Assembly: GCA_021432635.1 (NCBI GenBank)
Contig: MU270046.1
Coordinates: 99,913 to 163,912, forward strand
Direction: 5' to 3'
Origin: Thozetella sp. PMI_491
Lineage: Eukaryota > Ascomycota > Sordariomycetes > Chaetosphaeriales > Chaetosphaeriaceae
DNA length: 64,000 bases
Positions 43,701-54,627 of the stretch are shown in pieces (positions within the stretch are counted from its first letter, which is position 1; every line of letters starts with the position of its first letter). Position numbers and translations under genes: made by a program. The notes beneath the pieces were generated by a model. It was not told the DNA's origin. It saw nothing but the letters and a program-made list of their open reading frames with translations, and made no database searches.

Positions 43701-44589
43701 GCTCAGATGCGAACGGGTCAGAGAAGTCCAAGTTGAAATTCCAATTCCCTGGTTGCAACGGGAGCGACTGAACCGCGGACAGTTCAAAAGGTGCGGCAGG
43801 AATAGCAAGAGAACTTTGGGGAAGTAATGTTTGAGCAGCCTCTGGTAAATCAAAATGCAGGTGAACGGGCGTATATGTCAAAGGCAAAGCATAGCTATCG
43901 TCCGATTGGACGACAGAGTGGTTCATAGAGCACCCGCGGTCGTAATACTCAGAATGACCTCCAAAGTTGTAGTTTCCGAAGATATTGTCTGTAACCTGCG
44001 AGATTCCTGTCGTCGAGCTGCGAGATCTATGATCCGAAGGCACCTTGGTAGGATCAAAGTCTAAGACCTGAACCCATTGGTTATCGGCTCCCAGCTTCTC
44101 TATCGAAACTCCTTGTAGGCTGGTAATCCTTCCTCCTAAACCTTTGTAAGTGGCGCTACTATAATATAGATCGACAAGGTTACCTGTGGCGCTTCGACAT
44201 TCACTAGGTCCATCTACCTGTGAACATCGGCGCATCTCTCTTTTAAGCTTATGATCAGGGACGGGCTGGCCTGAAATGAGCACCCTAGCCTTTTCTCCCT
44301 GCGAAGTGACCTGATTGAGCTTCGATAAAACAATGTTCCATTCGTGTCGTTTTAGGTTTTTGCGCTGACCCCATTTTAGAAACTGGGTTTCGTACTGGGA
44401 ACGGCTGCCAGCGGATGTTAGTTCTTAGGCCTTGCAGTGATAGCCACTATGCGCGAACCTTGCCGAAAAGCCATCATTCTCCATGATCTGCATCACATCT
44501 TTGAGCCGATGATTGCGAGCAAGATTTAGGATTGTCTCCTTCCGCTTGTCCCAGTCACCAGCAATAGGATTTGAGATTGCTGAAGCCAT
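40746..44589 (-). CDS. Clr5-domain ankyrin-repeat protein
   Basis: Three exons (44589-44459, 44404-43678, 43526-40746) give 1,212 residues. The first 60 residues form a Clr5 domain: DWDKRKETILNLARNHRLKD, then MQIMENDGFSAS/RSQYETQF and FLKWGQRKN, with an intron inside. A Ser/Gln/Pro-rich linker of about 230 residues follows. The C-terminal half has ankyrin repeats (RYTPLERAVRLLDEDGVTLL, GATALQLAAISGNINIAATL, GRWPLEGAAEHNRIDMIEYL). Clr5 is a fungal N-terminal domain thought to be DNA- or chromatin-related, often fused to ankyrin or TPR repeats in expanded, fast-evolving families. The introns were placed to link the Clr5 and ankyrin frames; the 151-nt second intron ends at CTGACAG. A further intron near 44160-44210 cannot be excluded. 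Confidence 0.85.
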
Positions 44590-45764
44590 GATACTAAAAC
44601 TGATGCTGTGTCGAACGTGGTTGATTCCTGCCCCAAGAAGCTGACGGTTCTCGGACGCCAGATAGGAAAGAGGGGAACAAACAAGAGTCGCCAGAAACCT
44701 AGGTTATCAGGAGATTCGGAAAAGGCTGCCAAACTGCACTTTCGCCATGTGATGGTGCCTGAACTGTTCTCGAGGCTGAAGAAAAGCAAATATTCGACCA
44801 GAACCTGGACGGGGGCTGACTGCGGCAAATGGGAGCCAATGATATTGCACCTAAATATAATTATACGTCTCTGCAACCAATAACGGTTGAATGTGCTAGT
44901 CTAAACCTGAGATTGTGGTCGGGTTCTGGTCGGGTTTTGGTCAGCAAAAGGCCAAGGCGTGTGCCCGCAACCTGCAGCCTCTTCTGACCAGTGAGTGGTC
45001 TGCATCCAGAGCGTCATTATTCAATTCTCTATTTCTCACCTTATACACAATAGAATGTCTCGTATACTCACACCCTCTGTTCACCATGAGGTGAGCCATA
45101 CCTCCCGGTCCTTCCCGTGTCAGCTTGGCCACTTAGGGCTACACCTCCTCTGTCTGAGAGGGGACTCTTTCCAATCCTTCAACTATATACTCCAACGACC
45201 GCATTATGTGAGCTTGATATGGTGAAGAAGATCATTGAAGATCTATTGCACCTGTGAATTATCCAATTGTCCAAGAGGACCAGGGCATCTAAACGCGTTG
45301 TCAAGAATAGCTTCCCAGGACTGACATTGCAAGGTTCCATAATTTCGCAGTTACGCATAGTCGGCTTGCGTTAATTGGCGAGCCAGCATACAGCTTGAAT
45401 TCTTTTCTACTTCGGGAAAATTAAGTCATGAGATGTTGCCACAGCCAGTCGCGTCTCCTCCCATGGGCCCTGGGGGTCGAATCAGGCGCTTGAGAGTAGA
45501 GGCAATCTGAGTCCTGAAGTGGCCGGTACCAGTTATTCATTCACATAGTAACTGGCGACAAATCGTCGACACCATCAGAATTTTGCTAGCCAGGATTATA
45601 AGAAATCGAGGGATAATGGTGTTTTTATTATCTTAATGCTACCACTGCTGGTGCAGCGAGAAGGGTTCGTCTCGTGCTATTTTCCACTAGAAAAAGACAC
45701 TCTCTACCTATCTATAGTGGCCATCAAATATTGCTTCTCAAGAAGCCGTGATACTGAAAACGCC
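44590..45764. other. Intergenic region
   Basis: 1.2 kb upstream of the Clr5-ankyrin gene and downstream of the ABC gene. Short frames at 44526-45225 on both strands have no recognised domain. Confidence 0.6.
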
Positions 45765-46556
45765 TTATTTATATGCCATCCCTTCTGTGCCCATCTTGCG
45801 GAAGTTCCGCGGACCACGATCTTTCAAATCCGTCTTGAGCCATCCGAGCACCAGTTCGCCGAGACGGCTATTCCCGGAGACCGAGCTGCGGGTTTCGCCC
45901 AAGAATTTGTCGGTGTGCCCCCACTCCCGAACGGTGCCCAGGTGCATATGTACCAGGTGGGTAGGCCAGTCGGCGAGGTTATCGAGGATATGCGTGGCAT
46001 AAACTACGGTGCATTCGCGCACCTCTGTCTCATGCTTGAGCCAGCCCAAGAACTCTGCGCGGCTCAGAACATCGAGGTCGACAGTGATCTCATCAAGGAG
46101 CAGCACCCTCCATGGCCGGATGAGGCCCATTACAAGCTGGACGCGGCGGCGCTCACCATCCGAGACTGCGTGCATGCGCCACTGTACGTCGACATCGAGC
46201 ACGCCGACAAGCTCGTCGCGCCGCTCCGGATACAAGTCGCCGCCCACCGAGCGCAGGAGCTCGGCAACGCCAATGTCGTTGCGCACGATCGGATTTAGGG
46301 CCCATTCGAGCCCTAAGTACGTAATGCCCTCAACACCCTGCGTGAATGGATCCGAACCAGAAACGCGAATTGTGGCATTTGGTGCGAGCCGCTTGCCGGC
46401 CAACAGACGAAGGAGCGTGGTTTTTCCCGCGCCGTTGGCGCCTATGAGTAATGTGCGACTACGGGGTGGTACCGCCAAGGAGATGTTGAATATCCCGGTA
46501 GAGTATTCAGGGAAGGTATAAGTGAGGTTTTCCACCTCGATGCCGGGAGGGGCCAT
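45765..46556 (-). CDS. ABC ATPase, CAF16-like, without membrane domain
   Basis: A single exon of 263 residues. It begins IEVENLTYTFPEYSTGIFNI, then has Walker A GANGAGKT (39-46), the signature-like VSDGERRRVQ (131-140) in place of LSGGQ, Walker B VLLLDE (151-156), and the H-loop YATHILDNL. The SDGERRRVQ form is the hallmark of the soluble CAF16 type, which in yeast associates with the CCR4-NOT transcription/deadenylation complex. The Walker B is followed by ITVDLDV, also typical. No transmembrane segment. The predicted role is a soluble nuclear/cytosolic ATPase, not a transporter. Confidence 0.92.
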   Translation of the reverse strand: MAPPGIEVENLTYTFPEYSTGIFNISLAVPPRSRTLLIGANGAGKTTLLRLLAGKRLAPNATIRVSGSDPFTQGVEGITYLGLEWALNPIVRNDIGVAELLRSVGGDLYPERRDELVGVLDVDVQWRMHAVSDGERRRVQLVMGLIRPWRVLLLDEITVDLDVLSRAEFLGWLKHETEVRECTVVYATHILDNLADWPTHLVHMHLGTVREWGHTDKFLGETRSSVSGNSRLGELVLGWLKTDLKDRGPRNFRKMGTEGMAYK

Positions 46557-47906
46557 TTCCGGTCGGTATCAAGAACGGGAGGGTAACCGAACCCAGGAGA
46601 GTGACGGTATAGAGAAAGAGAACGAGTTGTGTAGGGGTGGCCGATGTGGCAAGCAAACCTTCGTTGATTCTCGGTCTAAGAAGTAGCTTGTGACCACCAA
46701 TTATGATTTATTTACTGTAGTTATGCAGTTGATCTAACCTTCTTGATGAAAGTAATTGCTGATGCGAAATCCGTCGCATGCACAAGGGCCGCTTATCGTG
46801 ATGATTACCACTTGTGTCCTGGATAAGCATCTCATATTACTCCATTCCTTCAAGAGGCGAAGTTAGGCTCTTAACGAAACTACCATTCACTCGATGGTGG
46901 GCATTGGGGAGATAAGGGACCCAAGTAGGTCAGACGTCCGAGGTCAGAGGCTAAGCCTCCTAGTGGTAGGCCCCCAAGATTAAGGCCAGCATCTATACTT
47001 TACGCTGATCTATTCCATTTTGGTATGCTAGGATGGGGGTGGCTTCTAGTTCGGGGTAGGGAAGGAAAGGATTCGCTAAAAGGATGATATGGCCTTGGCG
47101 CCTCGCACCTGGCTCAGGTGCCTCGCTTACTGTCTCAGCCGCTACAAGGTACAGCAGGAACGCTGGAAGGGTAAGCACATGAGTGCACAGGCCAGGTTAC
47201 AGTCGTTCGGACCTTGCATCAGCTTGGACGTATGTATCTCAACAGAAATTGGTTCTACCCCTAGTCAGGTTCCTTAGGCCACATGCCCTGTAGAGCATGG
47301 ATAATCACCCAGGTAAATGGCACGGCTTGGGGCGTAATCGCTGTAGCAGCAGAGGGCCATGGTACGATTCCCCTAGGTAACTACCTCATCGGGATAGAGC
47401 TACGTTTGTCTTGGCTTACATTACACAAGACTGACGCCACCAAGTGGCCGGAACAGCTGTTGGGCAAAGGTGGCAAGGTGAAAATGGATTCCCGGCTCGA
47501 GGACCAGTGACTACAGACATGCATTTCGGTGTGTTCCGAAACACACCGGAAGTGATCAACAAGGCGGGAGGCCTGTCCCATCTATTACAGCGGGCCTTTC
47601 TCTCAACTGAAAGCTACAGAAGTATGGCCTTCGGAGTATTGCTGTCAATACCAGAGGAATTGAATGGGAGGACGGGAGGCCTAGCTCTTCTACTATAGTT
47701 GCTGGCCTTTCCCGATCTTGAATCCTAGGCGGCCTTGCACATATGTTGGTAGAGCATAGAGTTTCAACGGAAGGTTGTCTAGATTAAAGATGTCGTCGCG
47801 ATTGCAATATAAGTTGCCTGCATGCTCCGGTGCGTCGCGGAATTCCAAATGTGACAGGGTTTTACGAGACAGCGCAGTTCACATTCTCAATCTCAACATT
47901 GTCAAA
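46557..47906. other. Intergenic region
   Basis: 1.35 kb with no supported gene. It contains two loosely similar segments around 47560-47610 and 47665-47710 (GGGAGGCCT...GGCCT), perhaps an old duplication. An in-frame extension of the next gene up to 47790 exists but is not preferred. Confidence 0.55.
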
Positions 47907-49366
47907 ATGTCGACTAGCGTGAATTATCTCCCCAATACTTTCCCTACTCTGCCCCAAGTCTCCTTAGGGCAAGCAGAGGTTGCTGGTTTCCAAAAGACTG
48001 CCGCACTACTGGGGCCTGTGGCCACGATCCTCGGAGGGTTCGGTAAGTTATTGTAAAACAACCCATGCCCCTACCAGGGCTAACAGAGTTCTATTGGAAG
48101 CCAAATTGGACCTCACCAGTCTCATTGATTACGCTCTCGCAAGTGAGAAGTACGATGAAGCTCTCTTTCTCCTTTCGAGCATGCGTGTCTTTGGGCACAA
48201 GGTGGACATGACGGTCCGATGGCGTTGGATCCGTGACTACGGCACCGACTCTGGATACTCCAGGCGGAACCGTGAAATAACAGCAGAGCAGAAGAACAGG
48301 TTGACCATACTAATCGCCATGCTCCGACTTGTCGGGCCTGCCGATCCGTCGCTGCAGATCAGTCCTCGCGGAACTCCTTCGATAGTCGAAGCGGACAAAT
48401 GGGACCTTCGGAACATCGGCAATACGGATACGAACGCCCACATCGCTCAACCTACCGAGTCTTTGTTCCCTGCCCGAGAAGAGCGATGGCTAAAATCACA
48501 GTTCAGAATCATCAGAGACATCCCAGGGGACCAACTAGAGCGTACCAATGTCTCGCCGGCGCGATACTACACCTCCAAGGATGACGTCATTCGCCTGTCA
48601 GCCGTGGCGCCCTCGACAACCCATCACGCCCATCCCGTGGTGCCGAATCTGCACTGCCTGAAGGACGTATTCAGATCGGAGGAGTGTACCGAGATTATCT
48701 CCGCGGCCGAGACGGTCGGGTTTCTACCCGACATTCCGACCGGCCCAGTGCCCGAAAAAGGCACTACGTGTGGCCTCTACTTTTACTGGGTCCTCGACGA
48801 GGCGTTTTACTCCAAGTTGTGGGCGAGAGTGGAGCAATTCATTCCACAGACTTTTAACAACAAAAAACTGCGAGGTTTGAACCGTTGGTTCCGAGTCTAC
48901 AGGTACATCCTTGGGCAGCAGTATGCCGCACATATTGGTAAGTTGGAACCACCCTGTAAACAAGCAACGTATCTTTTGGGAGAACATACACTGCCAAGAG
49001 GAACTAACTGCGGTGTTCCTACATGTAGATGGTGCGTGGCCGCCCTCTGGGATCGATCCCGTCACCGACACCTATGTGGAGGATGCGTCTCCAGTGGGCG
49101 CCAAACAGAGGTCTATGCTCACCTTCCTGGTCTATTTGAATGACGACTTTAGCGGCGCAGGAGGTGAGACCACCTTCTTCTTGCCAAACGCCACGATCGA
49201 CGGCCAGATGCATGCGTACTCTGTTCAGCCGACCAAGGGCAGTGTGGTTCTCTTCCCTCATGGAGAGATCGAGCAAGCCCTTTATCACCAAGGCACTACC
49301 GTCTCAGGTGCGGGCAACGAGCATCCCAAGTATGTGATTCGGTCTGAAGTTATCTACGATGCTTGA
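47907..49366 (+). CDS. 2OG-Fe(II) oxygenase, prolyl-4-hydroxylase-like, long N-terminus
   Basis: Exons 47907-48042, 48089-48937 and 49029-49366 give 440 residues. The C-terminal about 200 residues form the double-stranded beta-helix: LNRWFRVYRYILGQQYAAHI/D supplies the iron ligands His327 and Asp329 (HxD, split by an intron), LTFLVYLNDDFSGAGGET is the next pair of strands, and ALYHQG gives the distal His415. Arg433 in KYVIRSEV is the likely 2-oxoglutarate anchor. The first about 200 residues have no recognised domain (SLIDYALASEKYDEALFLL, MRVFGHKVDMTVRWRW). Enzymes of this kind hydroxylate proline, other amino acids or small peptides. The start at 47907 is used because exon 1 from there is strongly coding-like; an in-frame ATG at 47790 is the alternative. 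The first intron uses acceptor GAG at 48086-48088. Confidence 0.85.
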
Positions 49367-50561
49367 TCGGGGCTAGGAATCGGCGGCATGTCGGATGATT
49401 CAATGTGCAGGATGTGCGAAATTGAAAGCCAATTGAAAACTGCGGCAGGGGGAGAGATTAGCAATAGCAACTGTATATTCAAGGGTTTAGGTATAGTATC
49501 CTCGTTTCCAAGCTTGCGCACTTCCGATGTGATTCCGGTAACCATGCAGTGAAACGTTAGAATTGCACAATTCTTCATGCTACAGACGAGTTCTGATAAC
49601 TGAATACATCAAACGTGACAAGAAATAGGCACCTACCGAGCTTCTGTCTTGGATATGCGTAAAATGGAGCTAGCATGAATACTATCTAGACACATGCCGT
49701 CAGATCCTACCCGTTATGGAAGCCACGAAGGGTTCTGGTATAAATAGTGTTTCATTGTCCATAGAAAAGGCTGTATAATATCAGATTAAGAAGCTGCATG
49801 AGAAACTGCGACCAAGAGGCCTTACTGGATCCTGCTGCCGTGCGGGGATAAATAAATAGCTTCCCTACCACCCTTCAGAGAAGCTGGACAGAAAGGTATC
49901 TACCCTCTCTCACCTACTCGTTCACCAGCGACCATTGTTCTATATTATCCCGCCCATTAATCAAAACCTCGTTCGGTGTTACAATGTACGGAATATGTTC
50001 ACCGATATTACTCGCGCTCTGTGGTCGATTTATCGACATGATCCAGCTAGGTTTTCTTATGTGCTGTCAAACGAGGAGCTAAATGCGGTAAGAAATATGT
50101 CTCCGATACTTGGGTCCATTCATTGCTATAACTCAAACGACTCTTCTAATATATGTATATATGCGATTGAAAATTTCCTAGATTCTCGTTCAGTTCGTAT
50201 TTTATCTTTTGGACTGGTACCATTGACAGAGCCGACGAAGACAGAGTCTCTGTCGTTTTCGATGCGCATTGAGAAAAGTGGAGCACTAGTTTGAGGCCAC
50301 CAACACATCAAGGCCACCAGTCACCCTCTCGCGCGAGGCCACCAGCTTCCGAGAGCATGCAGCCAACAGACAGGATTTATCTTCTAGGGATGCGGGCAGT
50401 TAAGTCGCCTCGAAATCCGATTCGTCATCGAAAATTCTCAAAAGCCTCCTTCCTCTCTCTTCAGAAGCAAAAGTACCTGACGCAAGTAGCACGAACTCTT
50501 ACGGAATCTCGGCAATAAGCAACCACCAAAAAGTCCTCATGCGGCCTAGTGAACAACGCGA
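49367..50561. other. Intergenic region
   Basis: 1.2 kb. A short coding-like frame from ATG 49995 (MFTDITRALWSIYRHDP) runs to a possible donor GTAAGA at about 50089 but could not be joined to anything, so it is not called a gene. Confidence 0.5.
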
Positions 50562-51335
50562 ATGGGGATACCACGCGTGTTGAGAATATCGGTGGCAGTT
50601 TGGGGATGTTTTCTAAGTTATCACGCCAAATCGCTTTCTATTACGGGCACAGGGTCGGTAGCCGTACAACCTCGACATTGCACAAGCGGCAGCGAAGGAA
50701 TCGACTGCGACCACTTCTATCCAACACTCTCTGAAATTGTTTCTCGGATTCAAGACTTGGAACATGACGGACGAGCGACTCCTGATACCAGTGCTTGCTT
50801 CTTGACCGGATTTGCTGGGCGCTCCGATCAGTTGTACGAAGATATATTACTTTGGCTGGAGGAATTTGCATTCCCAAGCTGTTACTTCGCGGACTGGCCC
50901 CAAAGACCCGTGGAAAATGCCTGGTACCAAGAGCAGACCGAGTTGATTGCCGACCGCAAAATCGAGTTCAAGGACAACAACCCCGAGTATCCGCCTGCGT
51001 ACGAGCAATTTGGCCTGACGATCGAAGAATTCTTCAAGTGGTGCTACTGGCAAGGACTTGCGGCCGCTAGCTTGAACCCTATCGCAGTCTTATTTGCCCC
51101 AGAGAGTCATACTATTGTGAGTACGAGCATATGGACTCGCGTCGAATTTCCTGCTCTGTCCAACAACCCCAATGTCGAGAAAGTCTACAGAGTGGACCCG
51201 AGGGCATGGCTGAAGGGCCCATATCAGGGATATTCGTCTCCAGAGTTGATTTGGCAGAGAGGCACCGATCCTCCACTGTCTCAAAGTTATCCTGCATTCA
51301 ACTGTCCAGTAGTACCCAAGCCAATAATTAGATAA
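50562..51335 (+). CDS. Predicted secreted cysteine-containing orphan protein
   Basis: A single exon of 257 residues. A hydrophobic N-terminus (VLRISVAVWGCFLSYHA, about 6-22) looks like a signal peptide. The mature part has six cysteines (40, 49, 79, 107, 161, 248), many aromatic residues (ILLWLEEFAFPSCYFADW, EEFFKWCYWQGLAAA) and a Pro-rich end (NCPVVPKPIIR). I do not recognise a family. Even cysteine number plus signal peptide suits an extracellular, disulfide-bonded protein, perhaps an effector-like or wall-associated one. A GTGAGT inside the frame (about 51117) could be a cryptic intron, but the frame is open through it. The start at 50562 is the first ATG of the long frame. Confidence 0.6.
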   Translation: MGIPRVLRISVAVWGCFLSYHAKSLSITGTGSVAVQPRHCTSGSEGIDCDHFYPTLSEIVSRIQDLEHDGRATPDTSACFLTGFAGRSDQLYEDILLWLEEFAFPSCYFADWPQRPVENAWYQEQTELIADRKIEFKDNNPEYPPAYEQFGLTIEEFFKWCYWQGLAAASLNPIAVLFAPESHTIVSTSIWTRVEFPALSNNPNVEKVYRVDPRAWLKGPYQGYSSPELIWQRGTDPPLSQSYPAFNCPVVPKPIIR

Positions 51336-52660
51336 TTATCGTATATTGACGCCTATTGCCGGCGACTGATCCCTCCAACTAGGCACTGTTTGTGTTCTGT
51401 ATGAATAAGTGATATTCATGATGAGTGAGTATGTTTCCAAATAACTGATTGCGGCTGTTAAAATAAAAACAACGGTACAAGGTACAAAATACACGCTGTA
51501 ATGGCATGCGCTAGTTGTCCTTGCGGCTTACTGAGCGAGCCACAAAACCACCACGTGGGCAGGACGACTGGACCAGGATGATCGATATCCGTCACAAACG
51601 CGAATCGCCCCAGTAAGATCCTCCATGCAACGGAACGGCGGCCACGACCTTTTCACCAGCTGATTCTGTACCAGTTGCAAGCTCCGTAATTAGAATACTA
51701 CGGCATAACGGTGCAGTTCGCCGCAACACCTGAAACTAGGCCGGATGGGATACCGAGTTCCCCTGCTACCCCGACTAACGCTGATAACCATTGGCTACCA
51801 AGCCCGTGGATAGTAATTCTTGTAGGAAGAGGGATGAATACATGGAACCGCAGCACCAAGAAAGTCGCCGCGCAGTAGCGAAAACGTGGAGCGGGAGCGG
51901 GAGCGGCCGAGATCGATCGTATGCGAGTGCTTTTCTGGAACTTAGCTACCACGAGTAACCCCTGCTCTGCAAGTGAGATTTAATATTCAATATAGCGTAA
52001 TAGGAATTGTATGAACCTTCAATTCTGTTCCTTCGAGTCGCTTTATAAAGCATCTACCTTGTTGACTACAACACTCAATAATATCTTGTCAATGTGCAGT
52101 TGTCATCTTTCTTGTAATACGTTCTCTTCATAGGGTTGAAGCTATCAGATTGCCGACGCGTAATGATCGAACTGAAATCTTTTACTCGTCGCCGGTGGTG
52201 ATATTTTGAAGCCTTCGGTTCTTAGTGGGGCACAGTGAAGCACTTTACACCATGGACCCGCTCATGTTCGGGCATATTTAGCCCAAAGTGCAAGTGAGAG
52301 TCTAGATAACCACTGTAGATGTAGATATTAGAATCATTGCTCGTACAAAGAACGCTAATGAACGGGTAGCTGGCATTGGTAAATATAGTGAAAGGTAGCG
52401 AATCTCGGATTATCGTCCCGCACTATGTAAAACCTGCCTGTCGACGCTGCTGTTAATTGGAACTGTAGCATTGTTGAGCATAATTCGATGCACTGATCCA
52501 GAAGCTAGAAATATAGGGGGAAAGAATTGTCCCAAAGGCGATGGCGCTGGTATTTCGGTTCTTGTTCAGACAGCCGCAGTTCTCACCCATCAGTTGAACC
52601 TCTTGTTTACTACTCGAAAAGATCTGAGAAGCGCTGGCAACCAAGAAACTCCCTCGTGAT
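51336..52660. other. Intergenic region
   Basis: 1.3 kb without recognisable genes; a short minus frame at 51698-51952 is unsupported. It adjoins the broken membrane-protein gene at 52661. Confidence 0.6.
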
Positions 52661-52945
52661 TTAGATGATGGCCCATGAGCCTGCATCGATACTGGGTGAA
52701 TTGCGCAGTATCGCCTGCCGCTGGTGGGAGGAAGCGGGGCGAGCATTGGAAGAGGAGTGAGTGAAGTGATAAACAAGAAACAGGATACGCCAAAGACGGG
52801 TTCCAATCCAAGCGACCAAAAATGCAACAAAGTCAATGAGCGGGTCTCCAGTTCTACGCTCGACGGTGAGTATCGCTCCCAAAACAGGCCCTCGCAGCTA
52901 GTTGATCCACTTGCCGGTATGGATGGGGTACTCGCTATCGGACAT
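52661..52945 (-). pseudogene. Fragment of a fungal multi-pass membrane protein, with an internal stop
   Basis: Read on the minus strand from ATG 52945, the frame gives MSDSEYPIHTGKWIN, a TAG stop (52900-52898), then GPVLGAILTVERRTGDPLID, a hydrophobic VAFLVAWIGTRLWRILFLV segment and HQRQAILRNSPS before a second stop at 52661. This is the N-terminal pattern of a fungal-specific family whose members start with a TGxWxNWS-like motif, one membrane helix and an HHQRQxILRNS stretch before many more helices. The TAG sits where the family usually has Trp, so a single G-to-A change (TGG to TAG) explains it. Downstream helices are not found. It may instead be a gene with introns at those points, so pseudogene status is likely rather than certain. 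Family recall is from memory. Confidence 0.5.
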
Positions 52946-53581
52946 GGTGCAATATTGCATTGTGCTTCCAGTCGATGGATGGTGACGATGAAACTAAGAT
53001 TGGGGTTCATTTTCACTTCTCGCCCCACGACTCCGTATCTTAAAATCTAAAGAGTCCATCATGGTTTAAGCTAAGAGCCTCTTTATATTCCCTTACTGAA
53101 AGCCTATTAATCTCGGTAATGCCCAACAGGCTACTCTCTAACACGCGGCTGTTTTGATGAGGCGTGTAAATAATAAATATCAAAAAGGTAATAATTGGTT
53201 AATGGAATTTGAGACAATAGAAAGTTCATCTTGTAATATAGAATGTGTCATTTCCTGAATGGTGAGCGTTTCGAGAAATGCATCCAGTCTAAAGCCGTTG
53301 GCTAAGTTATCCTCGAGCATTAGGCGTAGCAGATTACTTCATTTATGCGCACCGTAAGCATTGTCACTAACTTTGACGGTTGTGGCTGCCTGCTCGCCTT
53401 TTCCTTTACTTTTTTGCTGTCTTTGCACGAAACGGTCGCCTCTCGCCAGCTGATGATTCTAGAAAAACCCTAAATGTGGAGCAAACCTACAGCATCCGGC
53501 ACTCGCGGGTCACATAGATGCTTCAACGCCTGTATTCAACGCATCAATTCCTAGACTAACCCAATGATTCTCACTCGAGAA
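52946..53581. other. Intergenic region
   Basis: AT-rich, no gene seen. Confidence 0.6.
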
Positions 53582-54627
53582 TCAGGTTGCAGAGTGTTGC
53601 TTAATGAGACGAAACCTCTTCTCCATATACTTGAGATATTCCTCGACATGGCCGTTCTTCTCAATAATCCCGCAGAGGATTCCGAAGCGATACAAGTGCT
53701 GGACATCTTGAATCGCCTGCGATGCTTGTGAGCCTGAGTCATAATCGTCCCCTCTTTGACTCATTCGTTCATTACTCTCCGAAGATTCGGCCTTTTTGGG
53801 CTCGGGATGGAGAGACCGGCCACCCCATCCTGTAGGCGAGACGTCTTGATCCTCGGCAAGCGTCGCTTCACCGGACCCGAAGGACCCTTCTTTTAGAAAG
53901 GCCTCGCCGTCGTTTTCATCGTCAAGATCTATGCAGCTTACATACTTGTCTAGCTGGAATGGTGACAGAGCTGCCGACTGGGATTGGTCTCCACGGTGAC
54001 TGCCCTGTGTAGATTGTTGGTGTATACATGACGAGTGGGACGTGTTCTGCTGAGAGACTACTGGTCGATAAAACGACCCCATCTCATTACGTGACCTGGG
54101 AGTTGGATAAAATTCGAGTGGTTTTCGGTGGCCTCGGTATTCGCCGCCAGTTTCCTGGAGAAGAAGATCGCCCGTAGTGTGTGGCGCCTCTTGCTCGAGA
54201 GCGCCCAGCCCAGCCTCGGCCTCGGTAAAACCTGGAAGACTTTCAGCCGGATTAGTCACAGTATTTATCAGCTATGAGGGAAGAAGGATAGCTGTACTCA
54301 AGAAGGCGTGAACCTGGGACTTGCTGTGCCTGTCCACTAGATATCGTGGCGCTCGAGACAGTCCCCGCCGTGCTTCCCTGTCCCTGGATTTGGTAAGGGT
54401 CTGCGGCGCCCGATACGCACTTCTTGCGGCTTCCTACCAGCTGTCAGACTTGCCAAGCTGTGCATGTGACCCGTAACCCTTACTGAACCGTCTCTGCGAC
54501 TCTCTATTTTGTATCCTTCTTCGTTCGAGTCGGTCGTCAAGGACACGTGACCCAGTTTCCGCCATTCCAGATGCACGGGGCAGTTCTGCTTGCTCGTTGA
54601 GGGGCAAGCAACATTCAAGGCAAACAT
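53582..54627 (-). CDS. Hypothetical protein, probably spliced
   Basis: Two coding-like frames on the minus strand are likely exons of one gene. The upstream one starts at ATG 54627 (MFALNVACPSTSKQN, then LEWRKLGHVSLTTDSNEEGY) and can leave at a GTTACG or later donor. The downstream one runs from about 54260 to the stop at 53582, is Ser/Gln-rich in the middle with an acidic patch (DLDDENDGEAFLKEG), and ends in a coiled-coil-like LCGIIEKNGHVEEYLKYM followed by a basic tail. No domain is recognised. The exact junction between 54260 and about 54480 cannot be fixed. The acidic, low-complexity middle and short helical end suggest a nuclear or scaffold-like protein, but that is a guess. Confidence 0.4.
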
